64,000 bases of DNA from Periplaneta americana (lineage: Eukaryota; Arthropoda; Insecta; Blattodea; Blattidae), in NCBI RefSeq assembly GCF_040183065.1, contig NC_091125.1, positions 130,463,121 to 130,527,120 on the forward strand. The letters run 5' to 3'. The notes under the pieces were generated by a model. The model did no database searches and had not been told where the DNA came from. It worked only from the letters and a program-made list of their open reading frames with translations. Shown here in pieces: positions 20,694-32,790 of this stretch. A program made the position numbers and the translations under genes. The stretch's first letter is position 1, and every line of letters starts with the position of its first letter.

Positions 20694-20989
20694 CTTAGAA
20701 ACATTTATCAGGACTAAATATTGGAGAGATTATGCGTATTTTAAAAAACAATTGCATACGTTACACTTTATTCGGCTATAAAATAAATAAAAATAAATTT
20801 TACATGAATGAGTAGGCCTATATCTTTAAGGAACAACAACAAAAGCACAAATAAAATCTAATCCAACATTATATACTAAAAATTCTTTTCCAATTTCCGC
20901 AGGAAAATTAAGGCTACGAAGATCGTTGAAATGTATTAACTAACGATTTCATTTCGTGTGCCGAAACCATCAGCTGACTGAAGGTAGAG

Positions 20990-21640
20990 TCACGAACGCC
21001 CTCTATATATTTTGTTTTCGCTGTTGACGTAGTAAGTGAATACCAAAGCTCAGTCAGACAGTGTAGGGCAGATAGGGTAAATGGAATTCTGTAGAATGGA
21101 GACGATGACAAGTGGAATAGTTCAGACAGTGTTCGTAATTGATGGTTACAACTGTTTTAAGTAGCATAATATATAGGCTACTGTATGTCACAAGCTTTGA
21201 AGAATGGAATTCAACACTGGACCCGCACCTATATCTACAATGTAAGTGTTACATTATAAGTTGCAATGACCTTAGTCATAAAATACTGATAAGCACTTAA
21301 TCGACAGTAACAATAATTTCTTTTAAAGGAAAACTGTTGATATTTCGAGAAGAGCGCTTAAAATTTTAGTCGCGGATTTAAAGAAAGGGAGTCGCCCTTC
21401 TTGACCAACGTCCCACAGAATACCTCGCGTATTAAGAGAAATACTACACATACTGCCATTTGCCATTATCTACCAAACGTATTACGGAAAAACAAGATTT
21501 ATTAGATAGCATTAAAATAGAAGTAATTTGTAATTATTACTGATAAGAACTCCAGTACAGTAAGCCAAGTTTTTCAATTACAGCCAATTTATAGTTAACG
21601 TTGGACGCCTACGATTTATATATTGACGAAGCTTCTCGAA
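20990..21640 (+). pseudogene. Decayed FLYWCH-like repeat, copy 2
   Basis: Parallels 18180-18850 for its whole length ('gttgacgtagtaagtgaata', 'gaagaatggaattcaac', 'cgcgtattaagagaaat'). The frame pieces VFVIDGYN and LKNGIQHWTRTYIYN support the FLYWCH-like reading. Many stops. Confidence 0.45.
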
Positions 21641-21975
21641 GTTCAAAGTTTGTCCAATCACGGATATATGAATGGCGTATACGTAGGGATGGAGCGGTTC
21701 GATTCGGAGCGGGTACTGTGACGTCATTACTCGGTTGATCCGAGTACAAATTTATAGCGTCAGATTTAAAATTTGGATAGATTGAGTATGTACTTTGAAA
21801 GTGACACCAAACGTGTTTTAAAAGCGTTGTAGTAAAGCGCTTTTGCTTTGCCAATTGACCAGAAAAAAAGTGCTTCCCTTCATTGCAAAATGGTGGTTGC
21901 AAATTTTATTTGCGTGATTACAGCTATTTTCGGAGTTATTTTATATGAGCGGCCTATACTTTCTGTGTTCTTATA

Positions 21976-22641
21976 CAGAGTGACTTTTAAGTCCACCAAC
22001 AAACTTCAGGGGATGATTCCTGACTGAAAGTGGAGCACAAAAGTTCATATCACCTTGTGTCCGGAAATGCATAGTTTCCACGATAGATGGCATTGAAGAA
22101 CGACATCAAACAAAGAGCCCGGGCACACAGTACATGGCCTAAATCCCATCCATGTGACAACAGATGTTCGAAGTGACATTCCATGGAATGCAATGCACGC
22201 GTTCACACGTCGCATCATGGATTGCCTCCTCGTTTGAATGTTCCGGCCTGTGTCCGAATACGTCACAGGCTACGTGGACACGCTGTTCGAGGGTCTCAAC
22301 ATCAGGAACAGGCTCACCGTATACAATGCCAATCCAGGGGGTTTAAGCCCGGTGATCGAGCAGGCCATGCACCTCTTGACCGTTTCCACCTGCTTGGCCA
22401 TACACGAACACTATCTCGGCTTGTTTCTAGAATGAATACCGGACCATTGTGTTTCTACATAACTTAAATCGCACTATTTGCAACACACAAAACGAACACT
22501 GCAAGTTATGAGAGAATGTCGTCAGTGCCATCTACCGTGAAAACTATGTATTTCCGACACAAGAAGATATGAACTTTTCGTGCTCCATTTTCAGTCAGGA
22601 ATCACCCTCTTAAGTTTGTCGGTGGACTTAAAACTCACCCT
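21976..22641 (-). mobile_element. TA-flanked DDE transposon derivative, about 125-bp TIRs
   Basis: Left end CAGAGTGACTTTTAAGTCC and right end (inverted CAGGGTGAGTTTTAAGTCC) match over about 125 bp, and TA flanks both (21974-21975, 22642-22643). The minus strand between them keeps transposase scraps: AEIVFVYGQAGGNGQEV (N-terminal motif) and QSMMRRVNACIAFHG (C-terminal motif). The catalytic core is deleted. Same family group and same deletion style as 7517-9013. Confidence 0.75.
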
Positions 22642-23117
22642 GTATATGACAGACGAAATAAAGTTGACTAATTTATAATATAATATGGCTAATAAATAAT
22701 CTAATCCAACCACGAATTAACATGCGGTAAGTAAAAGTTAAACATTGCAGCTAGTAAAAAGGAAGATAGAAACGGGCTCCATTAATTGCTGTCTAAAGCA
22801 CTTAAAAAATAACACACAGAATTATTTATTATTACAGAAAGTGGATAAAATAATTAATAAAATGTGGAACCTTGAACTGAAGAACATAATGCTTATTTAT
22901 TTTACAACATGACTAGCCTTTCATAATTATAACCATGTTCCCTTTGGTGAACAGTAATGTTATTGATAAATTAAAGTAGGTAATTAGGTAACATAAATCA
23001 TAGAAATAAATATAAATAAAATGATGACTGATGAGTTAACATAAATCCAATAAACACAAATAGAAAAATATATTGTACTTCTTTTTTAACATATTTAAAT
23101 ATTAATAATACACTGTA

Positions 23118-23158
<41 letters not shown>

Positions 23159-23420
23159 GTTTATTTAACCTGGCAGAGTTACGGCCATACGGCCTACTCT
23201 AACACTTAACCAGGAGTAAAACTACGATACAGAAACACTACAAATTTACAAAGTACAGCACACACACAAAACTGAAGTAGATAATCATAATATAATGTAA
23301 ACAAGAAGTCGGTAGAAATCAGACATAATATATAACATAGACAAAGAAAGGAAAATGTAAAATAAAATGTGAACAGTAAGTAAAAATAAATGAGACATAC
23401 AAAGTATAAAAATTGAGATG
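23118..23420 (-). mobile_element. LINE 3' end ('aaggccataaggcc' family)
   Basis: A (TAA)n run (23118-23156) precedes 'tttatttaacctggcagagtt' and 'ggccatacggcc', the shared 3' terminus of the LINE at 39851-40784 in reverse orientation. Non-coding. Confidence 0.65.
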
Positions 23421-23423
23421 ATG

Positions 23424-23478
<55 letters not shown>
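23421..23478 (+). repeat. (TAA)n microsatellite
   Basis: Uninterrupted TAA units. The poly-Leu/Ile frames here are artefacts. Confidence 0.95.
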
Positions 23479-23481
<3 letters not shown>

Positions 23482-23509
23482 TAAAATAGTGAAGTACAAA
23501 ACGTACAAC

Positions 23510-23655
23510 GAACACAATATTTTAGGTAGTTTGTATGCTGAGAAGGACCTTTCCACGTCTACAGATGTTATCGAGCAAAATTTGAAAGCATTTACTAGCT
23601 CTGAGAAATTTTCTTCTAGAAGCACAACGTTTTCACCTTGAAGATATTTATCCAC
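23510..23655 (-). pseudogene. hAT transposase C-terminal remnant
   Basis: The minus strand reads MDKYLQGENVVLLEENF, then FKFCSITSVDVERSFSAYK. 'P.TSVDVERSFS.YK' is the hallmark of the C-terminal dimerisation region of hAT transposases and host genes derived from them. The frame then runs into an unrelated LINE tail and microsatellite. Only about 45 residues are preserved. Confidence 0.75.
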
Positions 23656-24018
23656 AGAATATAAAACATTTATGTCAGGATTTCTCCCTAAAACAGCGCA
23701 TAATTTACCCTTAATTTTTCTGCATACTTTAAAGGAACACTCTGAAGTTTACTCTAAACCTCCTTGAGGATTGATTAAGATTCATGTCCGCATTTTTCGA
23801 GTTTTTTTCTTTTTTTGTGGCTTCAGCTATAATCTTGAAATTTGTCTGGATTACAGCCAAGTCCCTTTGCAAATATTCACTATTAAAATATTCTCTGAAT
23901 GTTGAATTGACAAAGCATCAGTTACATTTAGTGCACCAACGAATTCAACTACCAGTACATTGAAATTACCTGAATAGAGAGAGCAGCTTCAATCCACGTA
24001 CCCCAGCAGGTAAGTGTT

Positions 24019-24330
24019 AATAATAATAATGTTTTATTTTCGCTGGCAGAGTTAAGGCCATAAGGCCTTCTCTTCCACTCAACCAGCCTTAATCAATACA
24101 ATACATACATTTAAATTACAAATATTTACACTACACTTAAAAGGTTCTCCAGCAATATTCTTCACTACACATTTATTGAAATTTAGATAAATCTATAAGG
24201 TAAAGTAGTAACTTAATTTATGAGCTAATTTAATTCAATGAATTATAATTAATTTAATATTTGAAATAGCTAGTAAAATGATGAAAATTAATTTAATATA
24301 AGCTTACTAGGACTATGTTACAGGGAGAAT
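24019..24330 (-). mobile_element. LINE 3' end ('aaggccataaggcc' family)
   Basis: Contains 'ggcagagttaaggccataag' and 'cttccactcaaccag' after a short TAA run. Reverse-oriented copy of the shared LINE terminus. The upstream border is uncertain. Confidence 0.6.
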
Positions 24331-24584
24331 GTATATATTTCTATTTCTATAATGAGAATATTAATGTAATTGCCATTAGTGTTGGCTCTGGGAGTAATGG
24401 GAGGTCTGTAAATTTTCTTTGTAAGTATTAACTCTGGATGGAACTCGCAAACATTTCTGCTTTCAACTGTAAATAAGAATGTTATTCTCCAGTAACATCA
24501 CGTGACTTTGTCAGTAGCACTCAGACTCCTTACGGGTGTCTCCATAGTAAGGACTTTATTATCTTGTCTCTAATGTGTTTAAAT

Positions 24585-24821
24585 AATAATAATAATTTAT
24601 TTAATCTGACAGGATTAAGGCCATAAGGCCTTCTCTTCCATCCTACCAGATAGCACATATAAATACAAAAAAGAAATACAAACACTGATGAAAATGATAC
24701 AACTTAAGTTAAAGCCCTATAGAGGGTCAACAGAGTCAAAAGTACATTATAGTGCTCTCATCGAGCTAATACAACGAAAAGAAAGAAAACAGAGATAGCA
24801 ATGATGATATTGATAACTGAC

Positions 24822-24860
<39 letters not shown>
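24585..24860 (-). mobile_element. LINE 3' end ('aaggccataaggcc' family) with (TAA)n
   Basis: 'tttatttaatctgacaggatt' and 'aaggccataaggccttctc' repeat the same terminus, 560 bp from the previous copy. A second (TAA)n run lies at 24823-24859. Confidence 0.6.
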
Positions 24861-24862
<2 letters not shown>

Positions 24863-25298
24863 CATTACATATTAATTTTCAATTTTACAACAGCATAGTT
24901 ACAATATTTACTATATGTCATGGGTTACGGTGAAGTTGCGCAACCTGACATGTGTTCAACAAACAATATTAATTTTAAAATTAAAAATACTTCAAATTAA
25001 AAATTAAAGAATGCCGTATTATATGCACGATGCATGGAAAAATAATGAAATATCAGCAACATCGGAAATATGCAATTATAAAACTTCACATAGAAAAACA
25101 GAAAAACATGAAACATATTGCAAAAGTTAATTCCATATCACAAGTAAAAATAAACTAAATATGCATTTGCATATAAATTCGATGTTTACACGTAAGTGAT
25201 TCCACAACCCTCACTGAGATTAGCAAAACATTTTTCTCCTTTTGTCCCTGATCAGTAAAACCTGAAAGATTACCATTATAACTGCATAACATAGGCCT

Positions 25299-25559
25299 TC
25301 AGACTTTGTAGCCACATTTTACTGGCTTGCCTCTCATGTACATCTTCAAAGACTGTGTACCATACTGTCTGACCATCCTTTTATCAAGTTTTAGGTTGTA
25401 TAACTTGAGGCTTTCCCGGCATTTGATATAGAATAACTCTTCTCGGGTTCTCAGACAGGTAAATTGGAGATTAGCTTCCAAGCTTTCGACGGCTAGCTCT
25501 GCCATCTTCTTCAGGGAATGAAGTTTTAGGTTGTTACAAAAAGCACCGAATTTCAACAA
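25299..25559 (-). pseudogene. piggyBac transposase fragment
   Basis: The minus-strand frame ends LDKRMVRQYGTQSLKMYMR, then GKPVKCGYKV. The consensus 'lDE.MV.Y.G..SLK.Y...KP...GYK' belongs to piggyBac (DDE_Tnp_1_7) transposases around the second catalytic Asp. Here the DE pair reads DK, so a key position has changed. The frame stops after 86 codons. No TTAA-bounded ends located. Confidence 0.7.
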
Positions 25560-26755
25560 AGATTTTCAGGGTTCTAAATACTGAAAAGGAAAGAAGAAGA
25601 TAGGTTTGTATTGATGAAACTGTGGTTAATTTTGCATTTCAGAATGCTTGGAATGCAGTCTGCATTGTGACAGATTAAATACAAATTACCATTCACTGTA
25701 GTTTAATTATATCTTTCAATTTTTAAACTTCTAATTATGTAAGTTAATCTTATACCATCCCTGAACATCTTAATGTTCCTATTTAATACAGTATAATTAC
25801 TAAATCAAGTGGAGAACTTTATTTCCTCTTTAATAACTTCCACAAGTTATTATTGGTTCTTGTAGGTGAACCCTTGTCCATTTTGAAACACTGCCCTTTA
25901 TGCAAAATAAAACCAGTCTGTAAAGTTTGTGATATCTTCAGTTGAAAGAATCTGACAATATTTTAGTAACCATTTTATTATAAACTTAATAAGTACAGTA
26001 ACATTCATTCTGAGCAAAAGATTTTGGATTTCATACTACAAAACATTATTGGTACAAATGGAATTTTTTTGTTTTATTACGGACAACTCATCACAATTGC
26101 ACAATTGTCCAGTAAAAGAGTTAGCTAACTCACAAAATTTGTTCAGTTACATTAAGTTTCACGAATCTATGAATCACTACAACTAGGTACCCTTTTTTGT
26201 TTTCGTTTATATTAAATTATGAATGTGTCTATTGTATTAAGAAATAACACATTCAGTTTCAGTTATGAAAAATTAGCAGATACGAGCCTTTTAACAAAAC
26301 CTTATAATGTGGGTTAGCTTACACTCAGACTGAACTAATATATTCTTCAAATGCTAGCAGAAAGGATTACCAATGAGCCTGCAGACTGTCTATTTACAAA
26401 TAGCACAAGGCAGGAACTGACACAAGGTTAAGAAAGACACCACACCAAGTTTCTTGTTCCTTCACCGCTGTTTGAAGAATCCCTATGTCCATATTATAAT
26501 TAATTCCTTGATCTGTTGTTTTTTGTACGATAATGAACTTGAATAAATGAATATGTTAGTAATTGAAGGCATGTTTAGGCCTATATGTTGGAAATACCGG
26601 TACTTCGACAGATGGCAGATTATTCATAAATCATCTGGTGAATATAGCTGTAAATTTATCACCAGTAATTATGGATATTTTCCAGTACTAAGCATTTAAT
26701 TCTATGAATTAATATTGTATTACTCAATGTTCCCTACATTAGATAAGATTGCATC
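25560..26755 (+). other. AT-rich stretch; nothing recognised
   Basis: No open frame with codon order resembling a protein, no inverted ends and no repeated unit were found by eye. Confidence 0.45.
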
Positions 26756-26759
26756 AGAA

Positions 26760-26839
26760 CCTAGCTAAGTGACCAGCTTATCTTGTTTACATTTCTGCAC
26801 CTAGCTAAGTGACCAGCTTATCTTGTTTACATTTCTGCA
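26760..26839 (+). repeat. Perfect 40-bp tandem duplication
   Basis: The 40 bases beginning 'cctagctaagtgaccag' and ending 'tttacatttctgca' occur twice in exact succession. Confidence 0.95.
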
Positions 26840-27352
26840 CACGGTAATATAGTACTTCTAACAGGAATATGGATAACATTGAAGCCTGTAGCATCAAGAA
26901 ATTCGTCCCCTTCATCCAATATTCTTTCAAGCCTTTTGAGTTAACAAGCAAACACGCATAACCTATTCCTTGCATCATGCAAACAAATACATAAATTCTG
27001 GAATTCAAATGAGAGAGAAAAAAATATATTAAGATACTGTAATATATAATAAAAAAAACTTTCTAATAACCCTTTTCCAAATCGCTACTCATGATCTACA
27101 GTACTTTTTCAAAGACTTTGGAGAAAACTGATAGAAGTGAGTAGATCAAGGTATGAAACACGAGTACGAAAAATAATGGTCTCATCCATGTATATTTCTT
27201 CTCTGCAGTACATATCTAAATCCTCACATTCTGCAGAAATTTACTCGCCATAATAAATTAATCTAAGTATCAGTACTGTACTAACTTAAACTCTAACTTG
27301 TCCTCACCTAACCTAACTTATCCCACCCTACCCTAATTGAATCTAACCTGAT

Positions 27353-27372
27353 TCTTCTTCTTCTTCTTCTTC
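27353..27372 (+). repeat. (TTC)n microsatellite
   Basis: Short TTC run. Confidence 0.9.
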
Positions 27373-27754
27373 AGACACTACCTACATCATTATCTAGATG
27401 TTTTGGCCTTTTTTACTAATGCTGTCAAATAAATTATCTAATCTATATCTATGCTATGGTAATGCATGTTCATTAATCCAATTAATTGCTCAGTACTGGA
27501 TAATATTCATAAATATAATTTTCACCAAAATGCTTAGGCACAAAATATCTGGTGAATAATTATGCATGTTGTGCGAATTATTCAAACTCTTCCCAACATA
27601 TAATTAACACTTATTTAATTAGCAGATATCGGGTGTTTAGGCAAATGCTTATTATACTGTATGTAAAAGAACATTACATTACGTGAAATTTGAAAGAAGA
27701 TACATACGAATCATTAAACAAGAACTCTTAGGAAGAGTTACAGATCATTTTATG

Positions 27755-28998
27755 TCTTAGAGTGTGAAATGTGGGAGACATATTAACGCATACAAAATCA
27801 TCTTAATACTTGGAAAATAACTAAAAAAAATAAAACTAGGCAACAAAATATAGTAATTCTCTTAGTAAAACCATAATGCTTATGTTTTAGGGGTGTAATT
27901 TCTAAGAGACGTTTCAATACATACAAAATGATCTTAATACTAATGTGTTAAAATACCACAAGTTCATTTGTTTTTGTGGGGACAAAACAATTCGAAACTA
28001 CTGAGGAACAGTTATTGAACTAAGACTCTAAATGTACAGTACATAAAATGGTTTGTTCATTGCTTCCAAGTGAACTGTATACAGGCTGTAATGTCGTTAA
28101 TTTCAGAGGGTTATTCTTTGATATATTTCAAACAAAAAAGTTTAATACAATTTTTCTCCTTTTTCCGTCTTTTTCGAGATAAAAATTGTTTTATTTTAAA
28201 AATTTTATAGCATGTTTTGGGAAAGCCACTGATTGAATTCCAAATATGCTCAGTCGATTTAAGAGAGCAGTGTATTATGACAATATGAGGTTGAAAGAAT
28301 TTTAGTTTTGTCCTTTAAATGCAGAAATTTGATCTGAACAAATTGAACATTTTAAAATTTCTTCGCAGAACGAAAAGTTAATTTGTTCGGATCAAATTTC
28401 TGCACATCTAAAGTACAAAACTAAAATTCCCTCAATCATTTATTATGACACAATGCTCTCTCAAATTGACTGAGCATATTGGGAATTAAAGAATGGCTTT
28501 GGCAGACATGCCATGCAATGTTTCATATAAAACAATTTTTATCTCGATAAGGAAGCAAAAACGAGCAATACTGTATTAAACTTTTTTGTTTGAAATATCT
28601 GAAAGAATAACCTCTAGAAATTAATGACAATACTTACGGTTCATTCTGTGTATACCTGTATTGCTACTAATTCATTTATTACTGAAGTGAATTATTATTT
28701 TTCTGAGTGATTTTCCATGTATTAAGATAATTTAAAGGAAGAGCATGTCCTCCTTTTTTATTTTATTTTCCCTATTAATTTCCCCTGTATTAAGGTAATT
28801 TTATATGTATCAAAATATCTCTTAGAATTTACATCCCTAAAATATAAATGTTACAGTTGAAGAGCATTTCTTTTTTTTTTTCCCTTATTTCATTTTTCTT
28901 AATGATTTTTCATGCACTGAAGTAATTTCATATGTATTATAACGTTTCTTGGTATTTAGATTCATGCATTAAAAGTCTCCCAGAATTTACACACCTGA
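27755..28998. repeat. Long imperfect inverted repeat (foldback element), about 600-bp arms
   Basis: The best-matching inner arms are about 28085-28349 and 28377-28640, for example 'tttcaaacaaaaaagtttaata', 'gagataaaaattgtttta' and 'atatgctcagtc' with their reverse complements. Outer arms match more weakly. A motif like 'gtgtaaattctaagagac' occurs at about 27758 and 27887 on the left and, inverted, at about 28838 and 28996 on the right, in mirrored order. No protein. The structure resembles foldback-type elements, and a transcript would form a long hairpin. Confidence 0.8.
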
Positions 28999-29424
28999 AA
29001 AAAATAAGATTACCGAGTTATACTGTCTATTTTCTTTCCTTTCCCCACCCCCTTTTTTTTTTCTTCACATAAATACACTTTTGTCATTGTTTCTATTTTA
29101 AGTTGGTTTCTTAAATCTTTTAGATTTACATTTTTATAGCTCTGACAGAATGAAATCAATCAAGATTTGCATTTTTAGACACGCTTAAGTATGTGAAAAC
29201 TGAAATATTTTACTAAAACAAAATGCAAATCACGTAACTGGATTTGAGAAGTCTAAATTAAAAAGCAAAGATGTCCAGTCATTCAAATTTCAAGAAACCT
29301 AATGGTCATCCATCATAATCAGAAATAAACAGTATTCTGTTCATTTGCATTAATGTTATAATGCGACATTTAAATCGTTGCTGCTGCAAAAGTTATATAT
29401 TGGAAAAAGGACGTGGGAAAGCTT

Positions 29425-29590
29425 CATAATGTGTAAATGGATGTTGAAAAGTCTTTCTCCACCAATAAACATCACAAATTTGAGACTAAACATCTTGAAA
29501 GATCATTAGTTGTTATATTAAAATTCAAACTATGGAAATCAGATTTAAAAAGTTATCAAGTGCTGCAGAAGTCTCAGGAAATAGCAGTGT
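29425..29590 (+). pseudogene. hAT transposase C-terminal remnant
   Basis: A plus-strand frame gives MDVEKSFSTNKH, then FETKHLERSLVVILK, a decayed version of the hAT dimerisation region 'DVERSFS..K ... F..ENLE..LVV'. It stops in or just past the left end of the element at 29597. Confidence 0.6.
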
Positions 29591-29596
29591 GTACAG

Positions 29597-31210
29597 TAGA
29601 GCTCTGCATTCCAATACAAATGACTGACCGAGAGTCGTGATATACATGCAGTCCAGACTTGGCAGAAAGCAAACACGATGAAGCATCATGGTCAACTGGT
29701 CGGTCTCAGTTGTTTGAAGGATATCATAGACTGAAAACTGTCTCTGAATGATGTGTTTACAGTAGGCGCTATGGAAATTATTAAACTGCCTGATATCCTG
29801 TCACCTAATCAATGAACCTAGAAGGCATACAAGCTATCAGATTGAATAAAAAATTACAATAAAATATTTAAATAATAATAAATTAATAAATCAATAAAAT
29901 AAAACGAAATTTCAACAAACTATACATTTTCTATAACAATATAAATTTAATATAAAGTATAAGCAGCACTAAAAAGATAAAAAAAAAATGTTCATAATAT
30001 TTTGTAACATTTGTATTAGTAATGTCACAGGTCAAAAGTATATACATTATAGAAACCAAGGAGGAAATTCTAGATAAGATTCAACAAAAAATATTAATAT
30101 CAAAACCAAATGGCGATTTGTCCATTGAATCTTTTAATTTTGAAACAAATTCAACACAAATTTTGTTTACTCCATCCTTAATATTTCGTGATTTGGTTGT
30201 TGAATGTGGAATAATAGAACCTACATATACCTTGTCATAAGTAGCTCCAACTTTAATCATTGTCTGCGATTAAGCATCTCTTAATATAAACTACTGTTTA
30301 TATAAGAATATAAATACAAAGTATAAGCAACACAAAAAAAAAAGATTAAAAAATATATTCATATTCATACTCTAGTTGCGCAGAACAGTTACAATATTTT
30401 GCAACAGTTGTATTCATAATGTTACAGGACAAAAGTATATACATTAAAGGAACCAAGGAGGATGTTCTAGATAAAATTGAACCAAAATTTTGATTTCAAA
30501 ACCAAATGGCTATTTTTTCCATTGGAATAGCTTCAGCACGAATTTTGTTTACTCCATCCTTGATATTTCGTAGTAGACCTATGGTCATTGAATGTGGAAT
30601 AATAGAATCTGCATTCACGTTACCATAAGTAGCTCCAACGTCAATCATTGTCTGTGATTAAGCATTTCTTAATATATACTATTGTAAAAATTTGAAGCAA
30701 AGAGAAGATGTAGATTTATTTTATTTTTATTAAATACTGTAACTGAAATAAATCATGTCTTCTTTTGAAGAAATTTGAGACACATCACAAAATATCTCTT
30801 CTTTTTATACAATCACATGTTTACTAAGCTACATTAAACATTTTCATTATTGATATAATGAGTTTGTCAAGAAGAGTGCTGAATAACATTATTGACCATA
30901 TAAAGCATTATTTCATTTAACGAATTGTGTTGTTTAAAGATAGTTTCCTTATTTAAATATTCAAATATTTCCTACTTTTTTTACTACCAGTATCTAAAAT
31001 AAAAACAAATGGTAACTTCTTAAGTAGACTTTTTGGATATCAGGCAACAACCTTGACTGCTTGTGACCGATCGAGCAAACGTTTCAACTGATCGGCTATA
31101 AATTCTCGACTGCATGCTCTCGAGCAAATCATTTCTCAGCTGCCTTCTTCACAACTGAAGACTGATTGGTGAGCTCCGATCAGACGTTTCCGTGAGAATG
31201 CAGAGGTCTA
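29597..31210. mobile_element. Non-autonomous hAT-like element with 8-bp target duplication
   Basis: The ends are TAGAGCTCTGCATTC (29597) and, inverted, TAGACCTCTGCATTC (ends 31210), 14 of 15 identical. Flanks are GTGTACAG (29589-29596) and GTATACAG (31211-31218), matching at 7 of 8. The 1.6-kb interior holds a diverged tandem duplication but no transposase. Confidence 0.6.
29955..30690 (-). repeat. Two-copy tandem duplication, unit about 360-390 bp
   Basis: Copy 1 (about 29955-30300) and copy 2 (about 30317-30690) share 'aaagtataagca-cac', 'aggtcaaaagtatatac', 'tttgtttactccatcctt' and 'attgtctg-gattaagcat'. In both, the minus strand reads TMIKVGATY ... VYVGSIIPHS ... NIKDGVNKI. Copy 1 stays open for about 60 codons; copy 2 is shorter. 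I do not recognise the protein. Confidence 0.75.
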
Positions 31211-31448
31211 GTATACAGCACGAAGCTGTAAAATTGTAGTGCCATTTTTCCTTTCCTCTGTATCTTGCTAAATGCCTAAACCTGAGTTCTTAATGCCTAG
31301 ACATCCGATGCCTTTTAATTACTTTTAATATGTGCAGTGTAGTGTATGTACTTTGAAATAGGTACCAGTTCAAGAACAAGATTAGTAATATACACTTTTC
31401 TTATAATTATTGTATTTTGAACTTCTAATGTAGTGTCTTTTATTGCAG

Positions 31449-31545
31449 GTTAACATATCTTTGGTGTCTCGTCCGTGGGAATCAACTCTGAACATGAAGA
31501 AATGATGTGTAGACGAAACCAAGGCCTGAGACAACTTGTGGACAG
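31449..31545 (+). other. Possible isolated exon
   Basis: Sequence bounded by ttttattgcag|GTTAAC and GGACAG|GTAGGT. The frame after an in-frame stop contains ATG ATG and reads MMCRRNQGLRQLVDR into the donor. Splice sites are good, but no partner exon was found on this strand, so it may be chance or a 5' exon of an unseen gene. Confidence 0.2.
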
Positions 31546-32631
31546 GTAGGTAGCACTCTGAAGTGGCTTAGTTCAGTCTTTTGCACAATGCAACCTAACA
31601 GATTTACACTTATCTCGTTCTTTACACTTCACAATGGATCGCATTTGTGATTCATGACCTCTTGTTTGAGTTCGTGTAAATAATATAAAATTATTACCTA
31701 TAATGGAAGACTAGATGGATAACACCAGATTTTTGTACAGTTGCTTTCTACATGATGACTGAAACATTTTCAAATTGTTTAGAAGATTAGTACGAACATA
31801 AATTCAAGTACCTACACTGTTTATTTTTTTATTATTTTTCTTTCTTTCTTTTTTGTGGCTGTTTGTGCGCCTTGTACTGTATCCAGGCAAGTGACCATAA
31901 AAAAAGAATCTTTAGTAATTGATAGTTTACTCGAGTCATTTTCGACTCATATATGGTTATTGTTGGGGTTTCACAAATTCATTTGTTTACTAACCATAGA
32001 TTTTATGGAAATGTGAAACAAGAAAATTGTCAGTCTCATTCTTGTTGCATTTAAAGATCTATTATGGCCAAGGAGTTTCTTCTTTGTGGGTGTTAGATGT
32101 AATTTGTAAGCCGTAAATTAACTGTTACGTACGGAAATAAAAGACAAATTTGTTATGAGTCGAAGTATCAATTATTTTAGAGTTGCTAATTTTTTAAACT
32201 TCTGTTGCTGCTTCAATCAGACATAATCATTAATCATTATTTTCACATCTTTGGCTTGCAGGCGTGTTGTGACTCTTTGCAGAACATATGCCTATTATTT
32301 AACTACCGAATGTTAAATGTTTCATTATTGAACATTTCAGAGACATGTTCAGTATTTTTTGACGACTTTCTTTTCTGATCCAGGACTCCTCTAGTTATAT
32401 ATATTTGACGGAATTCATATACTTTTCGGATATTGAATATATTTTATTTAACCTGGCAGAGATCGCTATACATACAATATCACTCGGGTGGTTGCATACC
32501 CGGCATTTTGCCAAGGCTAGTGTAGCATTGGATTTTTCCTGTTACAACTTTTGAAAGGAATGAAATATCGGACTGAAGTGAAAACATGTGTTTTTTAAAG
32601 ACTTGAGGCTTTCTTTTGATAGATCACAATA
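31546..32631 (+). other. Intergenic stretch; nothing recognised
   Basis: AT-rich. A 26-bp scrap near 32438-32463 ('ttttatttaacctggcaga') resembles the LINE terminus seen elsewhere. No supported gene. Confidence 0.45.
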
Positions 32632-32790
32632 CAGTGGAATTCCTCGTATCCAGCACCCAGATATCCGACAATTCCAAAACAACTGCACTTCTGAATAAGG
32701 AAAATAAAAATTAAAATACTAGGGAAAGTCTATAAGTTAATTACAAATTAAAGTAGAGATTTACATTTTTTTATGAGACACCTGAATACC

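Noticed and set aside
23206..23500. Poly-Leu or poly-Ile ORFs and similar ones at 2003-2458
   Set aside because: Translated (TAA)n microsatellites; no protein content outside the short hAT piece at 23510-23655.
27305..27350. 'cctaacctaac' run as an interstitial insect telomere repeat
   Set aside because: Only about two CCTAA units, the rest irregular; too short to claim.
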